This document shows positions 49,363 through 58,648 of a DNA stretch of 64,000 nucleotides, one piece after another. Numbering within the stretch: the first letter of the stretch is position 1; every line of letters begins with the position of its first letter. The stretch covers positions 35,323 through 99,322 of the forward strand of contig JANQHF010000010.1 of assembly GCA_028282725.1 (NCBI GenBank), written 5' to 3'. This stretch comes from Saprospiraceae bacterium (lineage in GTDB: Bacteria > Bacteroidota > Bacteroidia > Chitinophagales > Saprospiraceae). Made by a program: the position numbers and the translations under genes. The notes beneath the pieces are model-generated. The model saw only the letters and a program-made list of their open reading frames with translations. It did no database searches and was not told the origin of the DNA.

Positions 49363-50260
49363 CGCTTTCTCCTACTTTTTTGATGAAGATTTCATTTAGT
49401 GTCGGCAATATTTCATTGAAGGAATGAATGTTTATATTCCGGTCGATCAATCCTTTGAGTAATTCATTAGGCTTGTGGCCTTCCCTGGCCTTAAGAATGA
49501 TCTTATCTTTGGAGTCTTCAAGGACTTCAAAACTGCTGTTCCTGAGCTCTTCGGGCAGTTCTCCCTCAAAACCTACCTCAAAACAATTCTCTTTGTAGAA
49601 GTTCTTGATATCATCTACACGGCCTTCAAGGACCACTTTACCCTTGTTGATGAGAATAATTTGCTCACAGATTTCCTCAACTTGCTCCATCCGGTGTGTG
49701 GAAAAGATCACACTGGTCCCTTCCTTATTCATCCTGTAGATTTCATCCTTGATCAGATTGGTATTGATCGGGTCAAGTCCTGAGAAGGGTTCATCAAGAA
49801 TCAAAAGTTTTGGCTCATGTACAACTGTGGCGATGAACTGTACCTTTTGCTGCATACCTTTTGAAAGTTCTTCGACTTTCTTATTCCACCAATCCTGGAT
49901 ATCAAATTTGACAAACCACTTTTCAATTTTATCTCGGGCTATTTTTGGACTAAGTCCCTTTAATTGTGCCAGATACAACAAATGATCTCCGACCTTCATT
50001 TTTTTGTAGAGTCCTCTTTCTTCGGGCATATAGCCAATCTGAGCGGGATGGAGACGATTGAGCTTTTCACCATCAATGAAGATTTCACCTTCATCTGCCC
50101 CTGTTATGGTCGTTATGATCCGGATCAGAGAGGTTTTACCTGCACCATTGGGTCCCAGCATTCCGAATATGACACCCTTCGGAACGTCAAAGGTCACCGC
50201 ATCCACAGCTGTATGTTTTGAATAGCGTTTTACAACGCCTCGCAGAGAGAGTATACTCAT
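49355..50260 (-). CDS. ABC transporter ATP-binding protein (NatA-like)
   Basis: About 301 residues. Walker A is GPNGAGKTS, the signature LSKGMQQKVQFI and Walker B LLILDEPFSGLDP, followed by the switch His in STHRMEQVEE. A C-terminal domain of about 80 residues follows. The frame is open to 50326, but the start at 50260 (MSILSLRGVVKRYSKHTAV) matches the family N-terminus. It overlaps the permease gene by 8 bases, so the two are translated together. Confidence 0.94.
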   Translation of the reverse strand: MSILSLRGVVKRYSKHTAVDAVTFDVPKGVIFGMLGPNGAGKTSLIRIITTITGADEGEIFIDGEKLNRLHPAQIGYMPEERGLYKKMKVGDHLLYLAQLKGLSPKIARDKIEKWFVKFDIQDWWNKKVEELSKGMQQKVQFIATVVHEPKLLILDEPFSGLDPINTNLIKDEIYRMNKEGTSVIFSTHRMEQVEEICEQIILINKGKVVLEGRVDDIKNFYKENCFEVGFEGELPEELRNSSFEVLEDSKDKIILKAREGHKPNELLKGLIDRNINIHSFNEILPTLNEIFIKKVGESDE

Positions 50261-50425
50261 AAGTGATTCACATTGAACCACGAGAATACATAAAATACAC
50301 TTATTTTTAGAAGGACAAATAGACAAACCAAGGAAACATTAAGACCAATTTAAGTTGTTAATAACACACGTATTGTTCTGGAGAACGTCATTTATTGGAT
50401 ATTTGATAAATTAAAATCGATCAAA

Positions 50426-51088
50426 ATGCATAAGTCAATTACAACCCTAGTATTCTGTTTAATAACCTTTTGTTTATCAGCACAGGTGGTTGAGAAAGAT
50501 ATGAATATGAGTGCCGGTGAACAAAATGGTCTTGAAGTGGACCTTACCGGTAACAGCAAAACCTCAGAAAAAATTTGGAAGGAATATACAAAGCCATATG
50601 GTAAGGTGGATTGGGACAGAAAAAACAAAGAACACGTCCTGTTCAACGTACGTGTTCCCGGTATTTCCTCAGAAGAAGTAACCATCGTGGCACGATTCAA
50701 CCAATTCCGAGATATGACCAAAGGATCATTTTGGATCAAGTCAGGCGATGAATACCTGAATTCGGAAGACCACGGTGAGGCTTTCCGGGGAACAGGAGAA
50801 TTCTTACAGGAATATGCCTATGAAGTGGAAAGACATTCTATCCGGGAGGCCATCAAGCAACAGGAAAAAGATCTGGATAGGCTGGAGAAAGACCTGGAGC
50901 GATTGATCAAGAAGAATAAAAATTTGCACAAGGATATAGAGAAGGCCAAGGAGGAGATTGCAAAGAAGGAAAGAGAAATTGAAGAAAACCTTATGGGTCA
51001 GAAAAGCAAAAAAGACGAAATTGAAAACCAGCGTAAAACAATTCAGCGTACCACGGTTGAGTTAACGAACGTTGGCAAAAACACATAA
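50426..51088 (+). CDS. Exported coiled-coil protein of unknown function
   Basis: 220 residues with a signal peptide (MHKSITTLVFCLITFCLSAQ). An N-terminal globular half (WDRKNKEHVLFNVRVPGISSEEVTIVARF, split) is followed by a long charged coiled coil from about residue 140 (KQQEKDLDRLEKDLERLIKK onward). I do not recognise the family. It is probably periplasmic or outer-membrane-associated. Confidence 0.7.
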   Translation: MHKSITTLVFCLITFCLSAQVVEKDMNMSAGEQNGLEVDLTGNSKTSEKIWKEYTKPYGKVDWDRKNKEHVLFNVRVPGISSEEVTIVARFNQFRDMTKGSFWIKSGDEYLNSEDHGEAFRGTGEFLQEYAYEVERHSIREAIKQQEKDLDRLEKDLERLIKKNKNLHKDIEKAKEEIAKKEREIEENLMGQKSKKDEIENQRKTIQRTTVELTNVGKNT

Positions 51089-51169
51089 TCTCTCTCAAAG
51101 AAAACCTACATATTACGAGTATTGAAATGTGATTAATGGACTGGCACAGTTTATGCCTTTTGATAAGGC

Positions 51170-51496
51170 ATGAATATCGAAGAAATTAATCGCAAGCATT
51201 TCATCAAGACAGATATGTTCTTCCGCGTGGGCAAGGGTTTGTCCTCACGCCTTCTTCGATATGAACATGGTATTATCTATCTCGAAATTGAAGTACGTTC
51301 CAAGTGGAAACGCTCCATTGATGCGGCAGCCTGGACGATTGCCAATTCATGGAAGAACGAACATCCGGAATTCAAAAATGCCGTGGCATCCAAGGTATAC
51401 GTCATCGACAGCAGATCGTACGATTATAAAAGAACGCTGTTGCATTTAGGTGTAAAACCGGGCTACGACGCATACAAAGGCGTATTCTTCAAATAA
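51170..51496 (+). CDS. Conserved-looking protein of unknown function
   Basis: 108 residues, soluble, with a regular mix of hydrophobic and charged residues that looks coding (FFRVGKGLSSRLLRYEHGIIYLEIEVRS, split). No motif is recognised. It precedes xylB by 71 bases but differs in character, so a shared operon is uncertain. Confidence 0.55.
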   Translation: MNIEEINRKHFIKTDMFFRVGKGLSSRLLRYEHGIIYLEIEVRSKWKRSIDAAAWTIANSWKNEHPEFKNAVASKVYVIDSRSYDYKRTLLHLGVKPGYDAYKGVFFK

Positions 51497-51567
51497 ATTT
51501 CCCGGAACCACTTCCGACTTTAAAGAGATCTTCCTAAATCTCTATCTTTCCTGACTAAAAGAGGTCT

Positions 51568-53043
51568 ATGTATTTCATTGGATATGATATTGGAAGCTCC
51601 TCTGTAAAGGGAAGCTTGCTGCATGCTGAGACCAATTCGATTCTAGCGTCTTCACAGCACCCACAAACAGAAATGCCCATGATTGCACACCAACCGGGTT
51701 GGGCAGAACAGCATCCTGAAGAATGGTGGACGGCAATTGTCCGTGTAACGAAGTCAATTCTTCAACAAAGCTCTGCTAAGCCCGATGAAATTGAGGCCAT
51801 TGGTATCTCATATCAAATGCACGGCTTAGTACTCATCGATCAAAACCTTGAGGTGCTCAGACCGAGCATTATATGGTGCGACAGCCGGGCAGTAGACATT
51901 GGAACCAGAGCATTTGATCAACTGGGACATGACTACTGTCTGCAATCCTTGTTGAATTCACCGGGTAATTTTACCGCTGCTAAATTGGCATGGGTGGCTG
52001 AGAACGAACCGCATATTTATGAACGGGTGTACAAGGCAATGCTACCGGGGGATTATATAGCCACCAGGCTGACGGACACTCCAAACACCACATGGTCAGG
52101 TTTGTCAGAGGGGGTCTTTTACAACTTTCAGATTGAGGATCTTTCAACTGAACTCATGTCGTATTTTCAATTCGATCAAGATCTCATTCCCGATATCGTC
52201 CCAACCTTTGGTCATCAGTCCAATTTGTCAGGAAAAGCAGCCCGGGAATTGGGCTTGAAAGAAGGCACGAAGGTTACCTACAGGGCAGGGGATCAACCCA
52301 ATAATGCTTTTTCACTGAATGTCCTTCAACCAGGTGAATTAGCGGCCACCGCAGGTACATCCGGAGTCATCTATGGCATTTCGGATCGGCTCGATAACGA
52401 CCCTGCCTCCAGGGTCAATGCATTTGCACATGTAAATCATGACTCATCAAACAGGCGGATTGGCATCTTGCTTTGTATTAACGGGACCGGTATTCTGAAT
52501 GCCTGGGCAAAACGAAATTTAAAAGCAGACAATTATCCGGAAATGAACAACCTGGCAAACCAAACGCCCATCGGTTCTGAAGGTCTGGTTGTGTTGCCGT
52601 TCGGGAACGGTGCCGAACGCGTTTTGGAAAATAAAAATATCGGAGCTCATTTCCACGGTTTGGAATTCAACCTGCATTCAGCTGCTCACGTCTATCGAGC
52701 TATTCAGGAAGGAATAGCCTGTTCACTGAAATACGGAACGGATATCATGAAAGAAATGAATATGCATCCCAGGGTAATCAGAGCCGGACATTCCAATATG
52801 TTTTTGAGTAAATTATTTCGTGAAGCTGTAGCCAATTTAACCCAGGCAACGATTGAATTATACGATACTGATGGATCTGAAGGGGCTGCCCGTGGAGCCG
52901 GAATCGGGGCCGGATATTATGATTTTCAATCGGCATTTGAAGGATTAAAAGTGATGAGCCATATAGAACCCGAATCTCGTCTTTCACAGCAATATCAGGA
53001 CACTTATGAGAGATGGCTCAAGGCATTGGAAAGACATATATAA
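51568..53043 (+). CDS. xylB: Xylulokinase
   Basis: 491 residues of the FGGY carbohydrate-kinase family. The N-terminal phosphate loop is YDIGSSSVKGSL. The segment QMHGLVLIDQ is characteristic of xylulokinase and binds sugar, and the catalytic Asp is in RAGDQPNNAF (about residue 240). The C-terminal nucleotide domain (RVIRAGHSNMFLSKLFREAVANLTQATIELYDTDGSEGAARGAGIGAGYY, conserved in parts) is intact. It phosphorylates D-xylulose into the pentose phosphate pathway. No xylose isomerase or regulator lies in the window. Confidence 0.92.
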   Translation: MYFIGYDIGSSSVKGSLLHAETNSILASSQHPQTEMPMIAHQPGWAEQHPEEWWTAIVRVTKSILQQSSAKPDEIEAIGISYQMHGLVLIDQNLEVLRPSIIWCDSRAVDIGTRAFDQLGHDYCLQSLLNSPGNFTAAKLAWVAENEPHIYERVYKAMLPGDYIATRLTDTPNTTWSGLSEGVFYNFQIEDLSTELMSYFQFDQDLIPDIVPTFGHQSNLSGKAARELGLKEGTKVTYRAGDQPNNAFSLNVLQPGELAATAGTSGVIYGISDRLDNDPASRVNAFAHVNHDSSNRRIGILLCINGTGILNAWAKRNLKADNYPEMNNLANQTPIGSEGLVVLPFGNGAERVLENKNIGAHFHGLEFNLHSAAHVYRAIQEGIACSLKYGTDIMKEMNMHPRVIRAGHSNMFLSKLFREAVANLTQATIELYDTDGSEGAARGAGIGAGYYDFQSAFEGLKVMSHIEPESRLSQQYQDTYERWLKALERHI

Positions 53044-53162
53044 AAAATTGATATATCAACTGGCTAGTTATATCTATTTGTTCATTTTTCTCTAAATTAT
53101 TGAATAACAAAATGTTAGATGAATTTGATTTGGCTATTGACATGTCAAGAAATTGTAATATG

Positions 53163-53534
53163 TTAATATTTGAGTCCGGGAAAAAAGGCGTCCTCAAAAT
53201 GTGAGATCCTGGGAGGTCCTGGTTCGGAAAGCAACACCGAAATTACATCAAATCGAATCTCCCAATCATAATTGTTCTTGTACATATATGCAGATGCTGC
53301 TTTGGCCACCAATTTCATTTTTTTCGAACTGACGAATGCTTCAGGCGGGCCGAAATAATTAGATGAACGCGTCTTGACTTCCACAAAAACCAACATTGTA
53401 TCGAATTTGCCGATAATGTCTATTTCGGCCTTGCTATATCTCCAGTTTTGCTCCAGAATTTCATACCCCTTGTTGACAAGATATTCTTTGGCATATTGCT
53501 CTCCTTTTTTTCCAATTTCCGTGTGTCTCGTCAT
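53163..53534 (-). CDS. yraN: UPF0102/YraN-family endonuclease-like protein
   Basis: 123 residues. The restriction-endonuclease-like core of the family is clear: GEQYAKEYLVNKGYEIL, then AEIDIIGKFDTMLVFVEVKTRSS, split, with the Asp and ExK catalytic-type residues. YraN-like proteins are suspected DNA nucleases or Holliday-junction related, but the function is not settled. It is convergent with xylB and divergent from the isomerase gene. Confidence 0.93.
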   Translation of the reverse strand: MTRHTEIGKKGEQYAKEYLVNKGYEILEQNWRYSKAEIDIIGKFDTMLVFVEVKTRSSNYFGPPEAFVSSKKMKLVAKAASAYMYKNNYDWEIRFDVISVLLSEPGPPRISHFEDAFFPGLKY

Positions 53535-53577
53535 CAGACGTTTATCTTTGTGGTCTTATGATTAAAGGTATTGAATT

Positions 53578-54570
53578 ATGATGGATCAATTAATTGCCCG
53601 GTTTGGGGAGCAGTTGGAAGAGGCCTTGCAAATAGCGAGTAATATTCAATTAAAAAGACATACAAGGAAGATTAACAAGGTATATGTTGCAGGTCTGGGA
53701 GGTTCCGGCATTGGTGCAGACTTCGTCGCTGCCATCATTCGCAAAGAATCCAAAATACCCTTTCTGGTCGGTAAGGGTTATGATATCCCCGCCTATGTAG
53801 ATGGCAACACCCTGGCCATTGCTTCCAGTTATTCCGGAAATACTGAAGAAACACTTCACTCATTCAGAAAGCTGGAAAAAACGGATGCCAAAATTGTCGT
53901 GGTCTCTTCCGGAGGAAAATTGATCAAGGCAGCACAGAGAAAAGGCTACGACTTTGTGAAGATTCCGGATAGCTGGCCTTCACCACGAGCCTGTTTGGGT
54001 TATTCTTTGGTTCAGCAGCTTGCCATCTTGCAGGAGATGGGTATTATCTCGGATAAATCTCTAAAATCCGTAAGAAGATCAATTGCCTTATTGAATAATG
54101 AAGAATCATCAATTAAAAAAGAAGCCAGGAAAATAGCCAAGCGTCTTCATCAAAGAATGCCGGTCATATATGCCGAAGATCGTATCGAACCCGTTGCTGT
54201 TCGTTTGAGGCAGCAAATCAATGAAAACTCAAAAGCATTGTGTTGGCATCACGTTATTCCTGAAATGAATCACAATGAACTAGTGGGTTGGAAGGATAAA
54301 AACAAGGATTTAGTTGTGCTTTATTTGCGCAACAAGGATGATTTCAAAAGGAACCAGATCAGGATGGAAATCAATCAGAAGATCATCAAGAAGTACACGC
54401 CAAACATTATCAATATCTTTTCAAAAGGTACGGATCTTGTTCAACGCATGTTATACCTGGTTCACCTTGGAGATTGGACGTCCTGGTATCTTGCGGAATT
54501 ACGCGAACAGGATGCCATTGAAGTTAATGTTATTGATTATCTAAAAGGAGAACTGGCCAAAGTCAAATAA
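53578..54570 (+). CDS. Bifunctional phosphoglucose/phosphomannose isomerase
   Basis: 330 residues, the short SIS-domain enzyme found in archaea and some Bacteroidota. Two SIS halves are seen: VYVAGLGGSGIGADFVAAI and ASSYSGNTEETLHSFRKL in the first, and VIYAEDRIEPVAVRLRQQINENSKALCWHHVIPEMNHNELVGW (split) with the catalytic Glu/His in the second. It interconverts glucose-6-P and fructose-6-P, and mannose-6-P as well, feeding glycolysis and sugar-nucleotide synthesis. Confidence 0.93.
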   Translation: MMDQLIARFGEQLEEALQIASNIQLKRHTRKINKVYVAGLGGSGIGADFVAAIIRKESKIPFLVGKGYDIPAYVDGNTLAIASSYSGNTEETLHSFRKLEKTDAKIVVVSSGGKLIKAAQRKGYDFVKIPDSWPSPRACLGYSLVQQLAILQEMGIISDKSLKSVRRSIALLNNEESSIKKEARKIAKRLHQRMPVIYAEDRIEPVAVRLRQQINENSKALCWHHVIPEMNHNELVGWKDKNKDLVVLYLRNKDDFKRNQIRMEINQKIIKKYTPNIINIFSKGTDLVQRMLYLVHLGDWTSWYLAELREQDAIEVNVIDYLKGELAKVK

Positions 54571-54603
54571 AAAAGCATCATCTCGTCAGACAAGGTGATG
54601 CTT
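54570..54603 (-). terminator. Rho-independent terminator of the TPR gene
   Basis: AAGCATCA (54573-54580) pairs perfectly with TGATGCTT (54596-54603). On the minus strand a T-rich run (complement of 54564-54575) follows the stem. It lies 30 bases beyond the TPR stop and also next to the isomerase stop. Confidence 0.75.
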
Positions 54604-54632
54604 CCACATTGGTGGGGAATTCTCTTCGAGAA

Positions 54633-55487
54633 TTAACCCTCTAATTCGGATATCTTATACTCGGCTTGTTTCTTGTATTTTTCTCCGGAAATCAGCTTGT
54701 ATGCAGCAATGGCTTCCGCCTTTTTACCCAACTTTTCATACTGGGTGGCCTGAGCATATAAGTATTTGTCAGGAGTTCCTTCCGGACTCAATGTAACCGC
54801 CTGACTTGCATGCTCCAATGCTTTTTCAGCATTTCCGGATTCGGCATAAGAACGAGAGACATAGTAATGCACTTCTGCAGCATCGTCTTTCAAGGATAGA
54901 AATGCCTCACCGGCAGCGATTGCAGTTTCGTATTCTTTAGCTACAAAAAGCTTTCCTACCATTGTCTGTGCTTTCTTGGCCCTTTTTGCTGCCTTATCGG
55001 CTTTGCCCTCTTCAGTACCTTTGTTTGCAGCTTCCAGATATGCCTTTATCGCATCTGTCGTTTTTCCCTGTGCTTCATAAGTTCGTGCAATTCCTTCGTA
55101 ATTCGAGGAATTCATTGCATTCAATTCAATTCCTTTATTATACATAGCAAGAGCATCCTCATGAGCCCCGCTTTTTCTAAGAGTATTTGCTGCATTGTAA
55201 GCAGCTACAGCACCATTCTTTTTTGCCAGTGTTACCACCTTCTCATCATCCGGTCCTGCTTTTTCCAATGCTTGTTCCATCAAAGCGAGTCCTCCGGCGT
55301 AGTCTTTCTGTTTCAATAATGCAAGCCCTTCATTGTACAAGCCTGCAGCAGTCTTTTCTTGTGCTAAGATCATAGTGACACTTAGCATTAGGAAGCAAAT
55401 TGTGGTTAATGCAAGCTGAAAAAAGTGTTTTTTCTGATGTGACGATAAAGTCATTAGACGGTCATTTTTAGATTTATAAAGTTGCAA
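54633..55487 (-). CDS. Exported tetratricopeptide-repeat protein
   Basis: 284 residues. A signal peptide (FFQLALTTICFLMLSVTMILAQ) is followed by about six TPR-like repeats (AAGLYNEGLALLKQKDYAGGLALMEQALEKA, split; then SNYEGIARTYEAQGKTTDAIKAYLEAA and further), Ala/Lys-rich. TPRs serve as protein-binding scaffolds. The start could be the Met at residue 1 or at 13 (MTLSSHQKKHFF). It probably acts in the periplasm. Confidence 0.85.
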   Translation of the reverse strand: MQLYKSKNDRLMTLSSHQKKHFFQLALTTICFLMLSVTMILAQEKTAAGLYNEGLALLKQKDYAGGLALMEQALEKAGPDDEKVVTLAKKNGAVAAYNAANTLRKSGAHEDALAMYNKGIELNAMNSSNYEGIARTYEAQGKTTDAIKAYLEAANKGTEEGKADKAAKRAKKAQTMVGKLFVAKEYETAIAAGEAFLSLKDDAAEVHYYVSRSYAESGNAEKALEHASQAVTLSPEGTPDKYLYAQATQYEKLGKKAEAIAAYKLISGEKYKKQAEYKISELEG

Positions 55488-55559
55488 ATATCAAAAACTG
55501 AAGACAAGAAGCCAAAAATTAAGAGACGGCCAAAGGAAAATATGACCGAAAAAATTAAA

Positions 55560-55651
55560 CTTAGAGTAAAAAAAATTCGTTTGACATATAGGATGCCAGG
55601 GTTTTACCCTTAAATTGCCCAACATTGAGATTAAAAAATTTAACTCTAAGT
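55560..55651. promoter_or_regulatory. Widely spaced dyad upstream of the acyl-CoA dehydrogenase gene
   Basis: ACTTAGAGT (55560-55568) and its perfect reverse complement ACTCTAAGT (55643-55651) are 74 bases apart. They flank a likely promoter (TTTGACA at 55581-55587; TAAATTG at 55612-55618), and the second arm ends 8 bases before the ATG. The arrangement fits two half-operators of one repressor. Function unproven. Confidence 0.4.
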
Positions 55652-55658
55652 ATAAAAA

Positions 55659-57431
55659 ATGACGACAAATAATATCACCAAAGGATTGTTAAAAGGAGCT
55701 CACTTTTTGATCAAACCTTCAAATACCGATGAAATCTTTACTCCTGAGGATTTTTCAGAAGAGCAAGACATGATTCGGGATATGGTTGATCAGTTTGTAG
55801 AAAAAGATCACCTACCACTATCTGACCTGATGGAAGACGGAGAGCATCAGCACAACCGCATCCTGCTTAAGAAATTAGGTGATCTTGGACTTTTGGGCAC
55901 CCATATGCCGGTGTCATTAGGAGGATTGGCCCTAGATACAAACACGAATACCATCGTAACTGAAGGAATCGGAAAAACCGGAGCTTTTTCCACCACCTTT
56001 GGTGCTCATACGGGAATCGGCATGCTTCCGATCCTGTATTTTGGAACGGAAGCCCAAAAGGAAAAATACCTTCCTTCATTAATCTCGGGAGACCAGGTTG
56101 CATGTTACTGCCTGACGGAACCTGGTTCAGGATCAGATGCCCTTGCCGCAAAGACAAGGGCAGATCTTTCTGAGGATGGTTCCCATTATGTCCTGAATGG
56201 TCAAAAGATGTGGATTTCCAATGCGGGATTCGCCGACATATTTGTCGTATTTGCAAAAGTTAATGGTGCTGAATTTACCGGATTTATAGTTGAAAGAGGT
56301 TGGACGGGACTTACGCTCGGTGCGGAAGAAAAGAAATTGGGAATTAAAGGCTCTTCTACAAGGCAGGTCTTTTTTGAAAATGTCAAGGTACCTGTAGACA
56401 ACCTTCTTGGAGAGATAGGAAAAGGTCATTTGATTGCATTTAATGTTTTGAATACAGGAAGGTTTAAAATTGGTCCTTCTGCCCTGGGTGGAACCAAAGG
56501 ATTACTAGGAGTTTCCGTAAATTATGCAAAGGAAAGGAGGCAGTTTGGCCAACCGATTGCAAGTTTTGGTGCTATCAAAAGCAAATTGGCTGATCAGGTT
56601 GTAGCCACCTATGTGAGTGAATCCGCAATATATCGCACTTCAGGCTTGATCAATGACTATGTCCTTAAATTGGAAGAAGAAGGGAAATCATTTGAAGAAG
56701 CGAAATTAGAAGCTGCGGAAGAATACGCCCTGGAGAGCTCTATAATCAAAGTGGCCACTACAGATATCGTCAACATGGTTGCAGATGAATGTGTCCAAAT
56801 TCACGGAGGCATGGGGTACAGTGAAGAGACCATGGCCGCAAGAGGGTATCGCGATAGTCGTATTGCAATGATCTATGAGGGTACGAATGAGATCAACCGC
56901 CTGCTCATGCTCAACCTGATCTTCAAACGCGCGATGAAGGGACAATTGGATTTTGCCACTCCGGCGATGCGTGTTCAACAAGAATTGCTCACTGGTAAAA
57001 ACGGGCAGTACAATTACAATTCAACTGAGGAAAAGGCCATTTCTAATTTTAAGAAGGTGGCTTTAATGCTCATCGGTTCTGCAGGACAACAGGCAATGAA
57101 GGGCAAGCTTGACCTAAAACACGAACAAGAAATTTTGACCAACCTTGCTAATATCATCATTGACGTCTTCCTGGCAGAGTCTGTCTATCTGCGTTCGGCC
57201 AAACATAAGCAACCGATCAATTCTGCTATTACACAGCTCTTTTTGAGGGAGGTAAATGAAAGGATACGGTCAGAAGCATTAGAGGCTGTTGGGTCATTTG
57301 TAAAACCCGAACTCCAGGAAGGATTTGTTGCAGGTATCAATAAGTTCTGTTCTTATCCACTACGCAACACAAGAAATTTGAAAAGACAAATTGCCGATCA
57401 TTTGATTGCGAACAACCAATACGAAATCTAG
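55659..57431 (+). CDS. Acyl-CoA dehydrogenase (VLCAD/ACAD9-like, with C-terminal extension)
   Basis: 590 residues. The ACAD core (about 40-430) shows CYCLTEPGSGSDALA, WISNAGFADIF, ERRQFGQPIASFGAIKSKLA and QIHGGMGYSEETMAARGYRDSRI (split). The catalytic Glu is in IYEGTNEINR (about residue 408). An additional helical C-terminal domain of about 150 residues resembles very-long-chain enzymes. It carries out the first step of fatty acid beta-oxidation with FAD. The A+T-rich upstream region holds a dyad that could bind a fatty-acid regulator. Confidence 0.94.
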   Translation: MTTNNITKGLLKGAHFLIKPSNTDEIFTPEDFSEEQDMIRDMVDQFVEKDHLPLSDLMEDGEHQHNRILLKKLGDLGLLGTHMPVSLGGLALDTNTNTIVTEGIGKTGAFSTTFGAHTGIGMLPILYFGTEAQKEKYLPSLISGDQVACYCLTEPGSGSDALAAKTRADLSEDGSHYVLNGQKMWISNAGFADIFVVFAKVNGAEFTGFIVERGWTGLTLGAEEKKLGIKGSSTRQVFFENVKVPVDNLLGEIGKGHLIAFNVLNTGRFKIGPSALGGTKGLLGVSVNYAKERRQFGQPIASFGAIKSKLADQVVATYVSESAIYRTSGLINDYVLKLEEEGKSFEEAKLEAAEEYALESSIIKVATTDIVNMVADECVQIHGGMGYSEETMAARGYRDSRIAMIYEGTNEINRLLMLNLIFKRAMKGQLDFATPAMRVQQELLTGKNGQYNYNSTEEKAISNFKKVALMLIGSAGQQAMKGKLDLKHEQEILTNLANIIIDVFLAESVYLRSAKHKQPINSAITQLFLREVNERIRSEALEAVGSFVKPELQEGFVAGINKFCSYPLRNTRNLKRQIADHLIANNQYEI

Positions 57432-57460
57432 CCCGTTGGATTTTCAATAATATGCTAACT

Positions 57461-57477
57461 TGGTGGACAAACCACCA
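57461..57477 (+). promoter_or_regulatory. Hairpin covering the start region of the superoxide dismutase gene
   Basis: TGGTGG (57461-57466) and CCACCA (57472-57477) form a 6-bp stem with the loop ACAAA, ending three bases before the ATG. It overlaps the AGGA that precedes the start and might restrict ribosome access. Confidence 0.35.
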
Positions 57478-57480
57478 GGA

Positions 57481-58224
57481 ATGAAAAAAAGAAAATTTAT
57501 CAAGACAGCATCGACACTTGTTGTTGGGGCTGCTGTCTCTCCCATAATGGCATGTAAGGCTGAACTCAAAGACGCCAGGAATGCCGCTAAGGATTCTCTG
57601 AAGGAAGCCGTCACACAAGGTGCAAATTTTGAACTACCGGCATTGCTCTATTCCTTTGACGCTCTTGCACCGAATATAGATGCTAGGACTATGGAGATCC
57701 ACCATGGAAAGCACCATGCGGGATATGTTCGCAAATTCAATGCAGCGTTAGATGGAAGTTCTATGGCTGGAAAATCTATCGAAGACATCCTTGCGGACAT
57801 TGGTCCGGATGATTCCGGATTGCGAAACAATGGAGGCGGGCATTACAATCATTCTCTGTTTTGGTCAGTAATGTCTCCCAATGGAGGAGGTATCCCATCC
57901 GGAGATCTGGCTGATGCGATCAATGGTACCTTTGACAGCTTTGATTCATTTAAGGAGCAGTTTTCGAAAGCGGCAGCCACGAGATTTGGGTCAGGTTGGG
58001 CATGGCTATGCCAGGGAGGAGATGGAAAATTATTTGTTTGTTCGACTCCCAACCAGGATAACCCGATGATGGCCAATATTTCAGAGCACCAGGGAATGCC
58101 GCTTTTGGGATTAGATGTCTGGGAACATGCCTACTACCTGAATTATCAAAATCGAAGAGGAGACTACATTGCTAATTTTTTCAATATTATCGATTGGAAT
58201 GCCGTAGCAGCGCGTATGACGTAA
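57481..58224 (+). CDS. sodA: Exported superoxide dismutase, Mn-type
   Basis: 247 residues. The N-terminus [25 protein letters not shown] looks like a twin-basic or lipoprotein signal (lipobox IMAC), so the enzyme is probably anchored outside the cytoplasm, which is less usual for Mn/Fe-SODs. Metal ligands are seen in [18 protein letters not shown] and [22 protein letters not shown] (Gly) with TPNQDNP (Gln) is the Mn-type pattern. ATG 57481 is used; the frame continues to a TTG at 57460. A strong terminator follows. Confidence 0.93.
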   Translation: MKKRKFIKTASTLVVGAAVSPIMACKAELKDARNAAKDSLKEAVTQGANFELPALLYSFDALAPNIDARTMEIHHGKHHAGYVRKFNAALDGSSMAGKSIEDILADIGPDDSGLRNNGGGHYNHSLFWSVMSPNGGGIPSGDLADAINGTFDSFDSFKEQFSKAAATRFGSGWAWLCQGGDGKLFVCSTPNQDNPMMANISEHQGMPLLGLDVWEHAYYLNYQNRRGDYIANFFNIIDWNAVAARMT

Positions 58225-58648
58225 ATGGTTAAAACCAACCGATTCATATAGTTTTTGACCCGAGTACCAACCCAGGTATTCGGGTTTTTTATGCCCTATT
58301 TAAAATCCCGAAATGTGTTTAGAATATCAAACTTTATTATGCGATGCATTGAATAATTTCTTAAATTAGAAGAAGCTGTGTCGATTGGATTGAGACAGCT
58401 AACCATCCCACTGGCCGTGCATTCAATAATAAAATGAATCCACGAATACGCAACCAAAAAGTAACTCTCTACACCCTTTTTGTCTTAAGGGGTGACAGGA
58501 TGATTTTTTCCATAGGACAATGTGTTAACCATTCAGATGAATCGGATAAAAATATTGACAATGGACCTTACTTGAGGCTGCCGGAAAAAGTCTATATCAA
58601 TCCAATTAAATTATTTGTGAAGTACAATCACTCGATTCAAAGAGCATA
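58225..58648. other. Intergenic region between sodA and the CHAT gene
   Basis: 424 bp without a gene I can support. It holds the sodA terminator, an imperfect hairpin at 58374-58400 (AGCTGT/ACAGCT), and a near-identical pair TGCATTGAATAAT / TGCATTCAATAAT at about 58345 and 58418. A 71-codon frame (58434-58649) is probably chance. The promoter of the CHAT-STAND operon must lie here. Confidence 0.4.
58258..58290 (+). terminator. Rho-independent terminator of sodA
   Basis: ACCCGA (58258-58263) pairs with TCGGGT (58280-58285); GTACC/GGTAT extends the stem imperfectly. A run of T residues (58285-58290) follows. It lies 33 bases after the sodA stop. Confidence 0.9.
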
